In this document: positions 52,643-60,214 of the stretch, piece by piece
Numbering within the stretch: the first letter of the stretch is position 1
Layout: every line of letters begins with the position of its first letter
Assembly (NCBI GenBank): GCA_934597255.1
Contig: CAKTQV010000011.1
Coordinates: 1 to 60,822, forward strand
Length of the DNA stretch: 60,822 nt
Direction of reading: 5' to 3'
From: an uncultured Oscillospiraceae bacterium
Lineage (GTDB): Bacteria; Bacillota; Clostridia; Oscillospirales; Oscillospiraceae
Made by a program: the position numbers and the translations under genes
The notes under the pieces: model-generated
The model's database searches: none
Seen by the model: only the letters and a program-made list of their open reading frames with translations
Told to the model about the DNA's origin: nothing

Positions 52643-54403
52643 TCAATAGAAAGAATCATACAGCGGAAGGATCTCGTCCGCCGTGTGGCTGTAATAAAGA
52701 AGAAGTTCCTTTTCCCACAGCGCCTCGCGGTCGCCGTTGTAGTTGAGAACGCCGAACACGTTGTAGCGGTTCATTCCGTGCGCCACGGTCTCCCACTGGT
52801 TGATGTTGCCGATCCACGGCGCTTCGGGGTAGCCGTCCAGATAGATCCAGATATTCGTGGAGCGGTCGCGGCTGTCGCCCTCGGACCAGTCGTAAACGGT
52901 CGTGCCGTAGTCGGAAGGCTCCTCGCCGAGACTGTACAGGATCGTCGCCATGATATCCTCCTGCGCGACCGGGGCGGCGTTCACCTTCATGGTCTCAAAG
53001 CTCTGGCCCGGCTGCTTGATGAGGAACGCGGCCTGGAAGCAGTCGTAAAAGCCGTGGTCGGCCGAGAGGATGATCGTCGCGTCGTCGTACAGGCCGAGCG
53101 CCTTGAGCTGGTCGAGGAAATCCACCGCGGCCAGCAGATAGCCGTGAAGCTGTGCGACGCGGTTTTCCGTGGTCTCCTCCGCCTCATAGCCGAGGGGGAG
53201 GCCGTCGTAGCCGACGGTGAAGGGGAAGTGCGCGCCGTCCACGTGATACCAGGCGAAGCAGTTTTTCTCGTCCTGCGTCGTCACGCCCTCCTTCACGGCG
53301 TCGTAGTAATCGGCGGCCAGGCGCAGCGGCTCGACGTTTTCATAGTGCGCGTCGGCGGCGACCTGCCCGGTGGAGATGCAGAAGGGCGTCTTGAGCATGA
53401 CGGGGCAGTAGCGGAACAGGCTCAGCTCCAGCACGTCGGCGATCAGCCGCCCGTTCACGCGCAGCGCGCCGGCCTCGACCACGTTGTCCGCCTTGCCGAG
53501 CATATGCGCCGCGTCGTAGGCGGCGTAGTTGGCCTCCACGCACATCTTGACCTCGTAGTTCTGCCGGTGCAGCGTGTCGTAGAAGCGTTCACAGCCGTCC
53601 GACGACCAGGCCCGGTCGAAATAGTCCAGCGTCGGCTTCGTCGTGTCGTAGCGCTCGTGGGTCATCAGAAAGCACAGCGAGGGGAACGTGAGGCTGTATT
53701 CGGCGGACATATTGTTGAAGTATTCAAAGTCCTTCAGACTCTCCTGCATCTGCGGATCGTCCGCGATGGCCTGCTCGAACACGAGCGGGCTCATCTGGTC
53801 GAAGGTGATGACGATGAAGTTGCTGCGGCTCGAAAGCTCCATCTGGCGGCTGCCGTCCAGCTGGTAGTTCAGACTCTCGTCCGCCGGCTGCCACGCGGCG
53901 ATGAGCCCCGCGCTCTGGCTGACGAAGGCCGCGGCGCACAAAACGAGAACGCCAAGCCGCGCCGTGTCGAAAAACAGCGCCGACAAGACCGCGCAGGCGG
54001 CGACGGCGGCGATCCAGATCGCCAGATTCCCGATGGCGCCTGCCGCGTCGTCGCGCCAGTCAAAGGCCGAGCCGTCCAGCGAGGCCAGATGGCCGTTGAG
54101 CAGCAGGCCCTGCAGATACAGCATCAGCGCCGCGCCGAACAGTGCGCCGAGCAGCGCCTTGTAAGCCCGTCCGCGCGCCAGCGCCAGCAGCGCGGCCAGC
54201 GCCAGCGTGACCAGCAGCGTCACGCCCAGCAGCGGCAGCGCCAGCTTTCCGGCCGAAAACGGCACATAGGCCCGGTTGGAGTTGAGAATGTCCAGCGGGC
54301 CGACGAAAACGACCGTGAACGCCAGCAGCCCCGCCGGCGCCGCCGCCAGCAGCGCCCGGGACAGCCAGCCCTTCACGCTCTTTTCCGAATACGCATTTTT
54401 CAT
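52643..54403 (-). CDS. LtaS-like membrane phosphotransferase/sulfatase-fold protein, copy 1
   Basis: A 586-residue protein of the alkaline phosphatase/sulfatase superfamily. Five TM segments fill the first 190 residues, followed by an extracytoplasmic catalytic domain, the architecture of lipoteichoic-acid synthase and phosphoglycerol transferases. VITFDQMSPLVFE and SLTFPSLCFLMT carry the likely metal ligand and nucleophile threonine, and ILSADHGFYD the DHG metal motif. It is closely similar along its whole length to the next gene upstream (54464), a tandem duplication. The polymer made is not shown. Confidence 0.85.
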   Translation of the reverse strand: MKNAYSEKSVKGWLSRALLAAAPAGLLAFTVVFVGPLDILNSNRAYVPFSAGKLALPLLGVTLLVTLALAALLALARGRAYKALLGALFGAALMLYLQGLLLNGHLASLDGSAFDWRDDAAGAIGNLAIWIAAVAACAVLSALFFDTARLGVLVLCAAAFVSQSAGLIAAWQPADESLNYQLDGSRQMELSSRSNFIVITFDQMSPLVFEQAIADDPQMQESLKDFEYFNNMSAEYSLTFPSLCFLMTHERYDTTKPTLDYFDRAWSSDGCERFYDTLHRQNYEVKMCVEANYAAYDAAHMLGKADNVVEAGALRVNGRLIADVLELSLFRYCPVMLKTPFCISTGQVAADAHYENVEPLRLAADYYDAVKEGVTTQDEKNCFAWYHVDGAHFPFTVGYDGLPLGYEAEETTENRVAQLHGYLLAAVDFLDQLKALGLYDDATIILSADHGFYDCFQAAFLIKQPGQSFETMKVNAAPVAQEDIMATILYSLGEEPSDYGTTVYDWSEGDSRDRSTNIWIYLDGYPEAPWIGNINQWETVAHGMNRYNVFGVLNYNGDREALWEKELLLYYSHTADEILPLYDSFY

Positions 54404-54463
54404 ATCCAGTCCTCCCTTTCCGGGGTGCGCCCCCTGTTCGCCGCGGCACAGCGCCGCCGGCCA

Positions 54464-56245
54464 TCAATAGAAGGAGTCGTACAGCGGCAGTATCTCCGCC
54501 GCGCGGCCCTGGTAATACCAGTCGCGCTCCATCTGCAAAATGGTGTCGCGGTCGCCGACGTAGTGGAACACGCCGAACACGTTGTAGCGGTCGAAGCCGT
54601 TGGCCTCGGCGTCCCACTGGTCCACGTTGCCGATCCAGGGCACGTCCGGGTAGCCGCGCACATAGCCCCACACCGAGGTCGTGCGCACGCGCGTGTCGCC
54701 CTCGCTCCAGTCGAAGACCGTCGTGCCGTAGTCGGAATAGTCCTCGCCGGCGGCCCAGAGCAGCGTGGGCATGATGTCCTCCTGCGCCACGGGCGCGCTG
54801 GTCACCTGCATGGTCTCGAAGCTCTGGCCGGGGGTCTTGATGAGGAAGGCGGCCTGGAAGCACTCGAAATAGCCGTGGTCGGCGGAGACGATGATCGTCG
54901 CGTCGTCGTACAGGCCGAGCGCCTTAAGCTGGTCAAAATATTCCCGCAGCGCGACCATGTAGCCGTGCAGCTGGTTGAGACGGTTCTCCTCGGTCTCCTC
55001 CGCCTCCGGCCAGATCAGCTCGCCGTCGTAATCGACCGTGAAGGGGAAGTGCGCGCCCTGCAGGTGATACCAGACGAAGCAGTTCTCGTCCTGCCCGGCC
55101 TCAAGTCCCTCGTCGCGCACGGCGGGATAAAAGTCGTAGTTGATGCGCACCTTGCCGACGCCGCGGTACTCCGCCATGTCCACGACCTGCCCCGTGGAGA
55201 CGCAGAAATCGTTTTTCAGCATGGTGGGGAAATAGCGGTACAGGCTCATGGCGATCGTGCTTTTCAGCAGAGGCCAGCGCACGATCAGCCCGCCGGCCTT
55301 GACCACGTTGTCGAGCTTGCCGATCATGTTCTCCGCCGTCAGCGCCGCGTAGTTCGATTCGACGTAGGCCCGCGCGGTATAGCCGCGGCGGTGCAGCGCG
55401 TCGTAAAAGCTTTCGCAGCCGTCGCTGTGCCAGGCGTTGTAGACGTATTCCGCCGTCGGGACGCTGGCGTCAAAGTGCTGCCCGGTCAGCAGGAAGCACA
55501 TGGACGGGAACGTGAACGAATAGGCCGAGGACATGTTGTCGTAGTAGACGAAATCCCGGAAGGTGTTCTCCACGTCCGGGTCAAGCTCAAGCACCTGTTC
55601 AAAGATGAGCGGGCTCATCTGGTCGAGCGTGATGACGATGATGTTCCTGTTCTTCGACAGGACCAGCTCCTCGTCGCCGGAGAGCTGATAGTTCGGGCTG
55701 CTCTTGTCCTCCGGCACCCAGACGGCGATCAGCGACACGAGCTGGCCGAGAAACAGCGCGCCGCAGGCGATCGCGACCACGGCCGTCGCCTTCTTTTCCA
55801 GCAGCGCGCCCAGCACGCCGCATACGGCGGCCGCGCCCAGCCACAGCGCCAGATTCCGCCACGCGGCCGGCGCGTCGTCCTGCCAGCGGAAGTCCGAGCC
55901 GTCCAGACTGGCCAGCTTTCCGTCCAGCACGGAGCCCTGCAGATAGACCATGACGGCCAGCGCGAACACGACGCCGAGCGCCGCGCCGAAGCCGCGCCCG
56001 CGCAGCAGCGCCAGAAGCGCGGCCAAAACCAGCGTGCCCGCCAGCGTGAGCCCCAGCAGCGGCCAGAACAGCCGCCCCGCGGCAAAGGTTAGGTATTGCT
56101 GGTTTGTATTTACGATGTCCAGCGGACCGAAAAACAGTGTGATGAACATCAGCAGGAACGCCGGCGCGGCCATGACGGCCAGACGCCGGAGATAGGCGCG
56201 CAATGACGCCGAGCCCGCTGCCTTTTTCAGCTTTTCCCAGAGCAT
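54464..56245 (-). CDS. LtaS-like membrane phosphotransferase/sulfatase-fold protein, copy 2
   Basis: A 593-residue paralogue of the protein at 52643 with the same five TM segments and catalytic domain. It has VITLDQMSPLIFE, SFTFPSMCFLLT and IVSADHGYFE, and both copies end in EILPLYDSFY. GGGAGG precedes ATG 56245. The two copies are 60 bp apart. They could make and extend two stages of a polymer, as starter and elongating LTA synthases do in Listeria (inference from the family). A minus-strand gap of about 180 bp separates it from the acyltransferase upstream. Confidence 0.85.
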   Translation of the reverse strand: MLWEKLKKAAGSASLRAYLRRLAVMAAPAFLLMFITLFFGPLDIVNTNQQYLTFAAGRLFWPLLGLTLAGTLVLAALLALLRGRGFGAALGVVFALAVMVYLQGSVLDGKLASLDGSDFRWQDDAPAAWRNLALWLGAAAVCGVLGALLEKKATAVVAIACGALFLGQLVSLIAVWVPEDKSSPNYQLSGDEELVLSKNRNIIVITLDQMSPLIFEQVLELDPDVENTFRDFVYYDNMSSAYSFTFPSMCFLLTGQHFDASVPTAEYVYNAWHSDGCESFYDALHRRGYTARAYVESNYAALTAENMIGKLDNVVKAGGLIVRWPLLKSTIAMSLYRYFPTMLKNDFCVSTGQVVDMAEYRGVGKVRINYDFYPAVRDEGLEAGQDENCFVWYHLQGAHFPFTVDYDGELIWPEAEETEENRLNQLHGYMVALREYFDQLKALGLYDDATIIVSADHGYFECFQAAFLIKTPGQSFETMQVTSAPVAQEDIMPTLLWAAGEDYSDYGTTVFDWSEGDTRVRTTSVWGYVRGYPDVPWIGNVDQWDAEANGFDRYNVFGVFHYVGDRDTILQMERDWYYQGRAAEILPLYDSFY

Positions 56246-56372
56246 ATACAGCCTCCCATGCGGAACAAAAACCCGATATTTCACAATTTTATATAATAGC
56301 ACCAAGCGCGGCTGAAAACAATTCTTAATCCCCCGGAAACAGAAAGTTTACAAATTATCCATTTTCCTGCGG

Positions 56373-56404
56373 AAAAACGCCGGAGGCGGTCGCCTCCGGC
56401 GTTT
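56373..56404 (-). terminator. Terminator after the acyltransferase gene
   Basis: On the minus strand AAACGCCGGAGGCG-ACC-CGCCTCCGGCGTTTTT forms a strong stem with a T run, 20 bp after the acyltransferase stop. It separates that gene from the LtaS-like unit, although read-through is possible. Confidence 0.88.
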
Positions 56405-56422
56405 CGGGATCGCAATGGGTTT

Positions 56423-57562
56423 TCAGGCGGCCTTTTCCTCGCGGATGAGGAGCCGGCGGAGGAGCTTGACAAAGTCGTTGTACAGGTCGTTGATCGGCGA
56501 CAGCCCCAGCAGCCACATCATGACCACGGCCAGGATCACCGAGGCCGGGAGCATGATATACCACTGGTCGAGCGCCGGGACGAACGCAAGCAGATAGCGG
56601 ATGTTCATGATGATGTACGCGTGCAGCAGGTACGGGGGCATGGTGCGCCGGCCGCCGCCCGTGATCAGCGGCAGCTCGCGGTCGGGCACGAGATTGAAAA
56701 ACGCCACGATCAGAACGCCGGAGACCACATAGCCCGCCGCGCGCATGATGAGCCCCTGCCACATCGGGCCGAGAACGGCGGAATCCCAGAAGCCGTAGTA
56801 GCCGTAGCCCTGCCAGTTGTAATAGAAGTCGATGTCGTAAACGTGGCCGGCCAGCACCTGGCGCTCGCGGCCGCCGCCGATGCTGAACGCCTCCAGAAGT
56901 CCGGTCGAGCCGCTGCCGTCGGCGTAGCGGAGGTTGAGCCAGCCCCAGAAGCCCATGACCACGAGCGTCACAAGGAGCACCGGGAGCTTCGGCAGCTTTT
57001 CCAGCTTTGCGATCTGCTCGCGGCTCATGAAATAGCCGGCGAGGAAGTAGGGCAGGAACACCAGCGTGCGGCTGAGGGAAAGAAACTCGCCCACGTCCGC
57101 ATAGATGCCGACCAGCAGCGCCACGGCGAAGGAGATCGGGAGGATGAATTTCACCTTTGTCAGCGCGCGGATGAAGATCTTCCAGAAGAACATGCACATG
57201 AGATACCAGTACAGGAAGGTCGGCGTGAAGAAATCCGGCGTGCCGCTGCCGAAAACGAGCACGAACAGCCCGTTGAAGATCAGATAGGGGATGAGGAATT
57301 CCCCGATGGCCGTGGTGTAGCACTTGTCGGTCTTTTTGGAAAAATAGCCGGACAGGAAGCAGAAGCCCGGCATCGTGATCATGCGCGACCACACGACCAC
57401 CAGCTCCATGGCGCCGTTGACGGTGCAGCCGGTCTGAGTGAGCATGTGCTCGCAGATGACGTTGAACAGAAGAAGCCAGCGGATGTTGTCCGCGCGGTAC
57501 CAGCGCGGCTTTGCGCCGGCGGCGGCCGGCTGCGGGAGCCGGACGGCGGTTGCGCTTTCCAT
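56423..57562 (-). CDS. Membrane acyltransferase (acyltransferase-3/OafA-like)
   Basis: A 379-residue protein with about ten TM segments. The N-terminal part has NIRWLLLFNVICEHML, in which a histidine lies at the usual active-site position of the acyltransferase-3 family, and GFCFLSGYFSKKT. Such proteins transfer acetyl or other acyl groups to sugars or polymers outside the cell. ATG 57562 is used because AGAGGGG lies upstream. Its position beside the LtaS-like and TagF genes suggests that it decorates the same polymer. Confidence 0.85.
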   Translation of the reverse strand: MESATAVRLPQPAAAGAKPRWYRADNIRWLLLFNVICEHMLTQTGCTVNGAMELVVVWSRMITMPGFCFLSGYFSKKTDKCYTTAIGEFLIPYLIFNGLFVLVFGSGTPDFFTPTFLYWYLMCMFFWKIFIRALTKVKFILPISFAVALLVGIYADVGEFLSLSRTLVFLPYFLAGYFMSREQIAKLEKLPKLPVLLVTLVVMGFWGWLNLRYADGSGSTGLLEAFSIGGGRERQVLAGHVYDIDFYYNWQGYGYYGFWDSAVLGPMWQGLIMRAAGYVVSGVLIVAFFNLVPDRELPLITGGGRRTMPPYLLHAYIIMNIRYLLAFVPALDQWYIMLPASVILAVVMMWLLGLSPINDLYNDFVKLLRRLLIREEKAA

Positions 57563-57637
57563 GATAAAAACCCCTCTCAAAAGCAAAGGGCGCGCGGCCG
57601 CGGCCGCCCGACCCTGTGCGACAGAATAACTGTATTG

Positions 57638-57666
57638 ATTTTACAGGATAAGTCCGGCTTCGTCAA
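57638..57666 (-). promoter_or_regulatory. Promoter of the acyltransferase gene
   Basis: On the minus strand TTGACG and TAAAAT with exactly 17 bp between them, about 75 bp before the start. A near-consensus SigA promoter. Confidence 0.75.
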
Positions 57667-57739
57667 CCGGATAAGCGCGGAAATTTTCCCCGGAGGACCC
57701 GCCGCGCGCGGCCGGCGCAGGGCCTTCCGGATAAACGGC

Positions 57740-57770
57740 CGAACGGCACAGGACGAGCCTGTGCCGTTCG
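57740..57770 (-). terminator. Terminator after rplA
   Basis: CGAACGGCACAGG and CCTGTGCCGTTCG form a 13-bp perfect stem, 19 bp after the rplA stop. The T run on the minus strand is weak. It ends the rpmG-secE-nusG-rplK-rplA unit before the expected position of rplJ-rplL. Confidence 0.8.
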
Positions 57771-57788
57771 TGTTGCGCGGATGGAAAA

Positions 57789-58481
57789 TTACATATTCTT
57801 CTGCGCGTTGACCTTGATGCCGGGGCCCATGGTGGCGGCGGTAACGCAGCTGCGGATATACTGGCCCTTCGCGGTGGCGGGCTTGGCCTTGATGATCGCG
57901 CCGATGAGCGCGTCGTAGTTCTCCTGCAGCTTCTCCGCGCCGAAGCTGACCTTGCCGATGGGGCAGTGGATGATGTTGGACTTGTCGAGACGGTACTCGA
58001 TCTTACCGGCCTTGACCTCGTTGATGGCCTGCGTGAGGTTGGGGGTCACGGTGCCGGCCTTGGGGGAGGGCATGAGGCCCTTCGGGCCGAGGACTTTACC
58101 GAGACGGCCGACCACGCCCATCATGTCGGGAGTGGCGATAACGACGTCGAAGCCGAACCAGTTCTCGCCCTGGATCTTCTGCACGAGATCCTGTCCGCCG
58201 ACAAAGTCGGCGCCGGCGGCTCTGGCCTCTTCCTCGCGCTCGGGCTTGCAGAACACAAGCACGGTGCGGGTCTTGCCGGTGCCGTGGGGCAGAACGATGG
58301 CGCCGCGGACCTGCTGGTCGGCGTGGCGGCCGTCGACGCCCAGCTTCACATGCAGCTCGACGGTCTCGTCAAACTTGGCCTTGCTGGTCTTGCAGACGAG
58401 ATCGAAGGCTTCCTGGGGATCGTAAACGGTATTCTTGTCAAAGAGCTTGGCGCTCTCCTTATAATTTTTACCTCTGAACAT
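57789..58481 (-). CDS. rplA: 50S ribosomal protein L1
   Basis: A 230-residue L1 protein of the ribosomal stalk base, which also often represses its own operon by binding mRNA. Typical stretches are FDETVELHVKLGVDGRHADQQ, VRGAIVLPHGTGKTRTVLVF, VIATPDMMGVVGRLGKVLGP, GLMPSPKAGTVT and the C-terminal SCVTAATMGPGIKV. GGAGG lies upstream. Unusually, no rplJ-rplL pair follows within the window. Confidence 0.97.
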   Translation of the reverse strand: MFRGKNYKESAKLFDKNTVYDPQEAFDLVCKTSKAKFDETVELHVKLGVDGRHADQQVRGAIVLPHGTGKTRTVLVFCKPEREEEARAAGADFVGGQDLVQKIQGENWFGFDVVIATPDMMGVVGRLGKVLGPKGLMPSPKAGTVTPNLTQAINEVKAGKIEYRLDKSNIIHCPIGKVSFGAEKLQENYDALIGAIIKAKPATAKGQYIRSCVTAATMGPGIKVNAQKNM

Positions 58482-58537
58482 TCAAATTTCCTCCAAATAA
58501 TGTGGTTAGCGGAAGTTTTCCTCCCACACGGGGCGTG

Positions 58538-58963
58538 TCAGTCGCCGACGATGACGCCCATGGACCGGCAGGTGCCGGCGATCATGCTCATAGCGGACTC
58601 AATGTCCGTGCAGTTGAGGTCGCGCATCTTGGTCTCGGCGATCTTGCGAACGTCTTCCTTGGAGATGGTGGCGACTTTGTCGCGCTGGGGGACGCCGGAG
58701 GCCTTCTCCAGGCCGCAGGCTTTCTTGATCAGCAGGGCGGCGGGGGGCGTCTTGGTGATGAAGCTGAAGCTGCGGTCCGAGTAAACGGTGATGACCACGG
58801 GAATCATCATGCCCATATCGGCTTTGGTGCGCTCGTTGAAGTCCTTGGTGAACTGGCCGATGTTGATGCCGTACTGGCCAAGCGCCGGGCCCACGGGGGG
58901 CGCCGGGGTCGCCTTGCCGGCGGGCACCTGGAATCTAACGTATCCAACTACTTTCTGTGACAT
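58538..58963 (-). CDS. rplK: 50S ribosomal protein L11
   Basis: A 141-residue L11. It has GYVRFQVPAGKATPAPPVGPALGQYGINI at the start (read in parts), the FTKDFNERTK helix and SFSFITKTPPAALLIKKACG. Full length for the family. It is required for stringent response and for translation-factor binding at the GTPase centre. It sits between nusG and rplA in the standard order. Confidence 0.97.
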   Translation of the reverse strand: MSQKVVGYVRFQVPAGKATPAPPVGPALGQYGINIGQFTKDFNERTKADMGMMIPVVITVYSDRSFSFITKTPPAALLIKKACGLEKASGVPQRDKVATISKEDVRKIAETKMRDLNCTDIESAMSMIAGTCRSMGVIVGD

Positions 58964-59011
58964 TTTACTATCTCCTCAAGTTCCTCTGTAAAAAATAGAG
59001 GGTGATAAAAA

Positions 59012-59539
59012 TCAGTCTTCCTTGATCGGCTCGACCTGGTCAAGCTCCAGATCGACCGGCGTCTCGCGCCCGAACATGGACACGACGACGCGAACGCGAT
59101 CCTTGTCCGGCTCCAGCTCCTCAACGGTGCCGAAAAAGCCGTCCAGCGGGCCGTCCGTCACCTTCACGGTGTCGCCGACGCCGTACTCCATGACGATCTC
59201 ATGGCGCTCCACGCCCATATCCACGACCTCCTGCTCCGACAGCGGGACGGGCTTGCCGTCCATGGCCACGAAGCCGGTGGAGCCGCGGGCGTTGCGCACG
59301 AGATGCCACGACTCGTCCGTCATGATCATCTTGACGATCACATAGCCCGGGAAGAGCTTGCGCTCGACGGTCTTGTCCCCGTTGTCGGTATGCTCGGTCA
59401 CGGTCTCCGTCGGGATGCGGACCTCAAAGATGAGATCCTCCATGTGACGGTTTTCCGCCGATTTCATGATCGACGCGGCGACGGTGTTTTCGTATCCGGA
59501 GTATGTGTGGACCACATACCATTTAGCCGTATCTGCCAT
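59012..59539 (-). CDS. nusG: Transcription antitermination/termination factor NusG
   Basis: A 175-residue NusG with the N-terminal NGN domain (KWYVVHTYSGYENTVA, FPGYVIVKMIM, VRNARGSTGFV) and the C-terminal KOW domain (YGVGDTVKVTDGPLDGFFG). It binds RNA polymerase and affects pausing and termination. Last base of secE is one base from its start. AGG-type ribosome-binding signal lies within the end of secE. Confidence 0.97.
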   Translation of the reverse strand: MADTAKWYVVHTYSGYENTVAASIMKSAENRHMEDLIFEVRIPTETVTEHTDNGDKTVERKLFPGYVIVKMIMTDESWHLVRNARGSTGFVAMDGKPVPLSEQEVVDMGVERHEIVMEYGVGDTVKVTDGPLDGFFGTVEELEPDKDRVRVVVSMFGRETPVDLELDQVEPIKED

Positions 59540-59540
59540 T

Positions 59541-59810
59541 TTAGAAGATATTGATCAGAGCCTTGACGGCCGCGTCCGCGGCGGTGTCGAAAGCCCAGAG
59601 AACGATCGCCGCGCCGACCATCACCACGACCGCGACGATCGTGCTGTTGGTGGTCTGCTTGGCGGTGGGCCAGACGACCTTTTTCAGCTCGCTCTTCATC
59701 TCCCGGAACCACTTTTTGATCCGGGCGAAAAAGCCGAGCTTTTCGTTGGTCTTCTTGACGGCTACCTTCGCGGTGGGGGCAGGGGCGGCTTTCTTCTTTT
59801 CGTCTGCCAT
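59541..59810 (-). CDS. secE: Preprotein translocase subunit SecE
   Basis: An 89-residue protein with a basic N-terminal region, the conserved amphipathic stretch KKWFREMKSELKKVVWPTAKQT and one TM segment (about 60-80). It is the essential small subunit of the SecYEG channel. The first 25 residues (KKKAAPAPTAKVAVKK) are a low-complexity extension. It lies between rpmG and nusG as expected. Confidence 0.96.
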   Translation of the reverse strand: MADEKKKAAPAPTAKVAVKKTNEKLGFFARIKKWFREMKSELKKVVWPTAKQTTNSTIVAVVVMVGAAIVLWAFDTAADAAVKALINIF

Positions 59811-59824
59811 TTTACCTTGCCTCC

Positions 59825-59986
59825 TTATTTCGTTTCCTGATGCAGTGTGTGCTTGCGGCAGAAGGGGCAGTACTTTTTCAGCTCAAGCTTTTCCGTGGTG
59901 TTTTTCTTGTTCTTGAACGTGTTGTAGTTCCTCTGCTTGCACTCGCTGCAGCGAAGCGTGACCTTGATCCTTGCGTCAGCTGCCAT
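59825..59986 (-). CDS. rpmG: 50S ribosomal protein L33 (zinc-binding form)
   Basis: A 53-residue L33 that begins with MAADARIKVTLRCSECKQRN, contains NTTEKLELKKYCPFC and ends in RKHTLHQETK. Two CxxC pairs (C13/C16 and C40/C43) mark the zinc-binding C+ form. AAGGAGG lies 8 bases before the ATG at 59986. It is the first gene of the rpmG-secE-nusG-rplK-rplA operon. Confidence 0.95.
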   Translation of the reverse strand: MAADARIKVTLRCSECKQRNYNTFKNKKNTTEKLELKKYCPFCRKHTLHQETK

Positions 59987-60065
59987 GTTTTCGGCACCTC
60001 CTTGTTAAATTGCCTCCCTGTTCCGGCCATAACGAGTCGACCCGTCCGGACGGCAGGTAAAGTGC

Positions 60066-60094
60066 ATGATATCATATTTGAATGTAAAAATCAA
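60066..60094 (-). promoter_or_regulatory. Promoter of the rpmG-secE-nusG-rplKA operon
   Basis: On the minus strand TTGATT and TATCAT are separated by 17 bp, 80 bp before rpmG. It is immediately next to the AT-rich border of the repeat array. Confidence 0.7.
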
Positions 60095-60175
60095 TAGGCT
60101 TTCGCGGGTTTTTTCCTTGAATTTCATAGCTTTTTGCGTAGCTTTTTCCCGCGCGCTGTGCTATGCTCTGTTAAG

Positions 60176-60195
60176 GCGGCGGCCGTCCGCCGCCG
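60176..60195. repeat. GC-rich hairpin before the repeat array
   Basis: GGCGGCGG-CCGT-CCGCCGCC is a perfect short stem-loop with no T run. It lies just upstream of the tandem array in the 836-bp stretch after rpmG that holds no gene. Just before it, TAGCTTTTT occurs twice as a direct repeat, starting near 60127. Confidence 0.5.
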
Positions 60196-60214
60196 TGCCC
60201 GCCCGGTGAACCGC

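Noticed and set aside
52685..56092. A 1135-codon open frame on the plus strand across the two LtaS-like genes
   Set aside because: It is antisense to two genes with conserved motifs and repeated architecture, has no ribosome-binding site and is full of Arg, Ala, Val and His runs typical of antisense translation.
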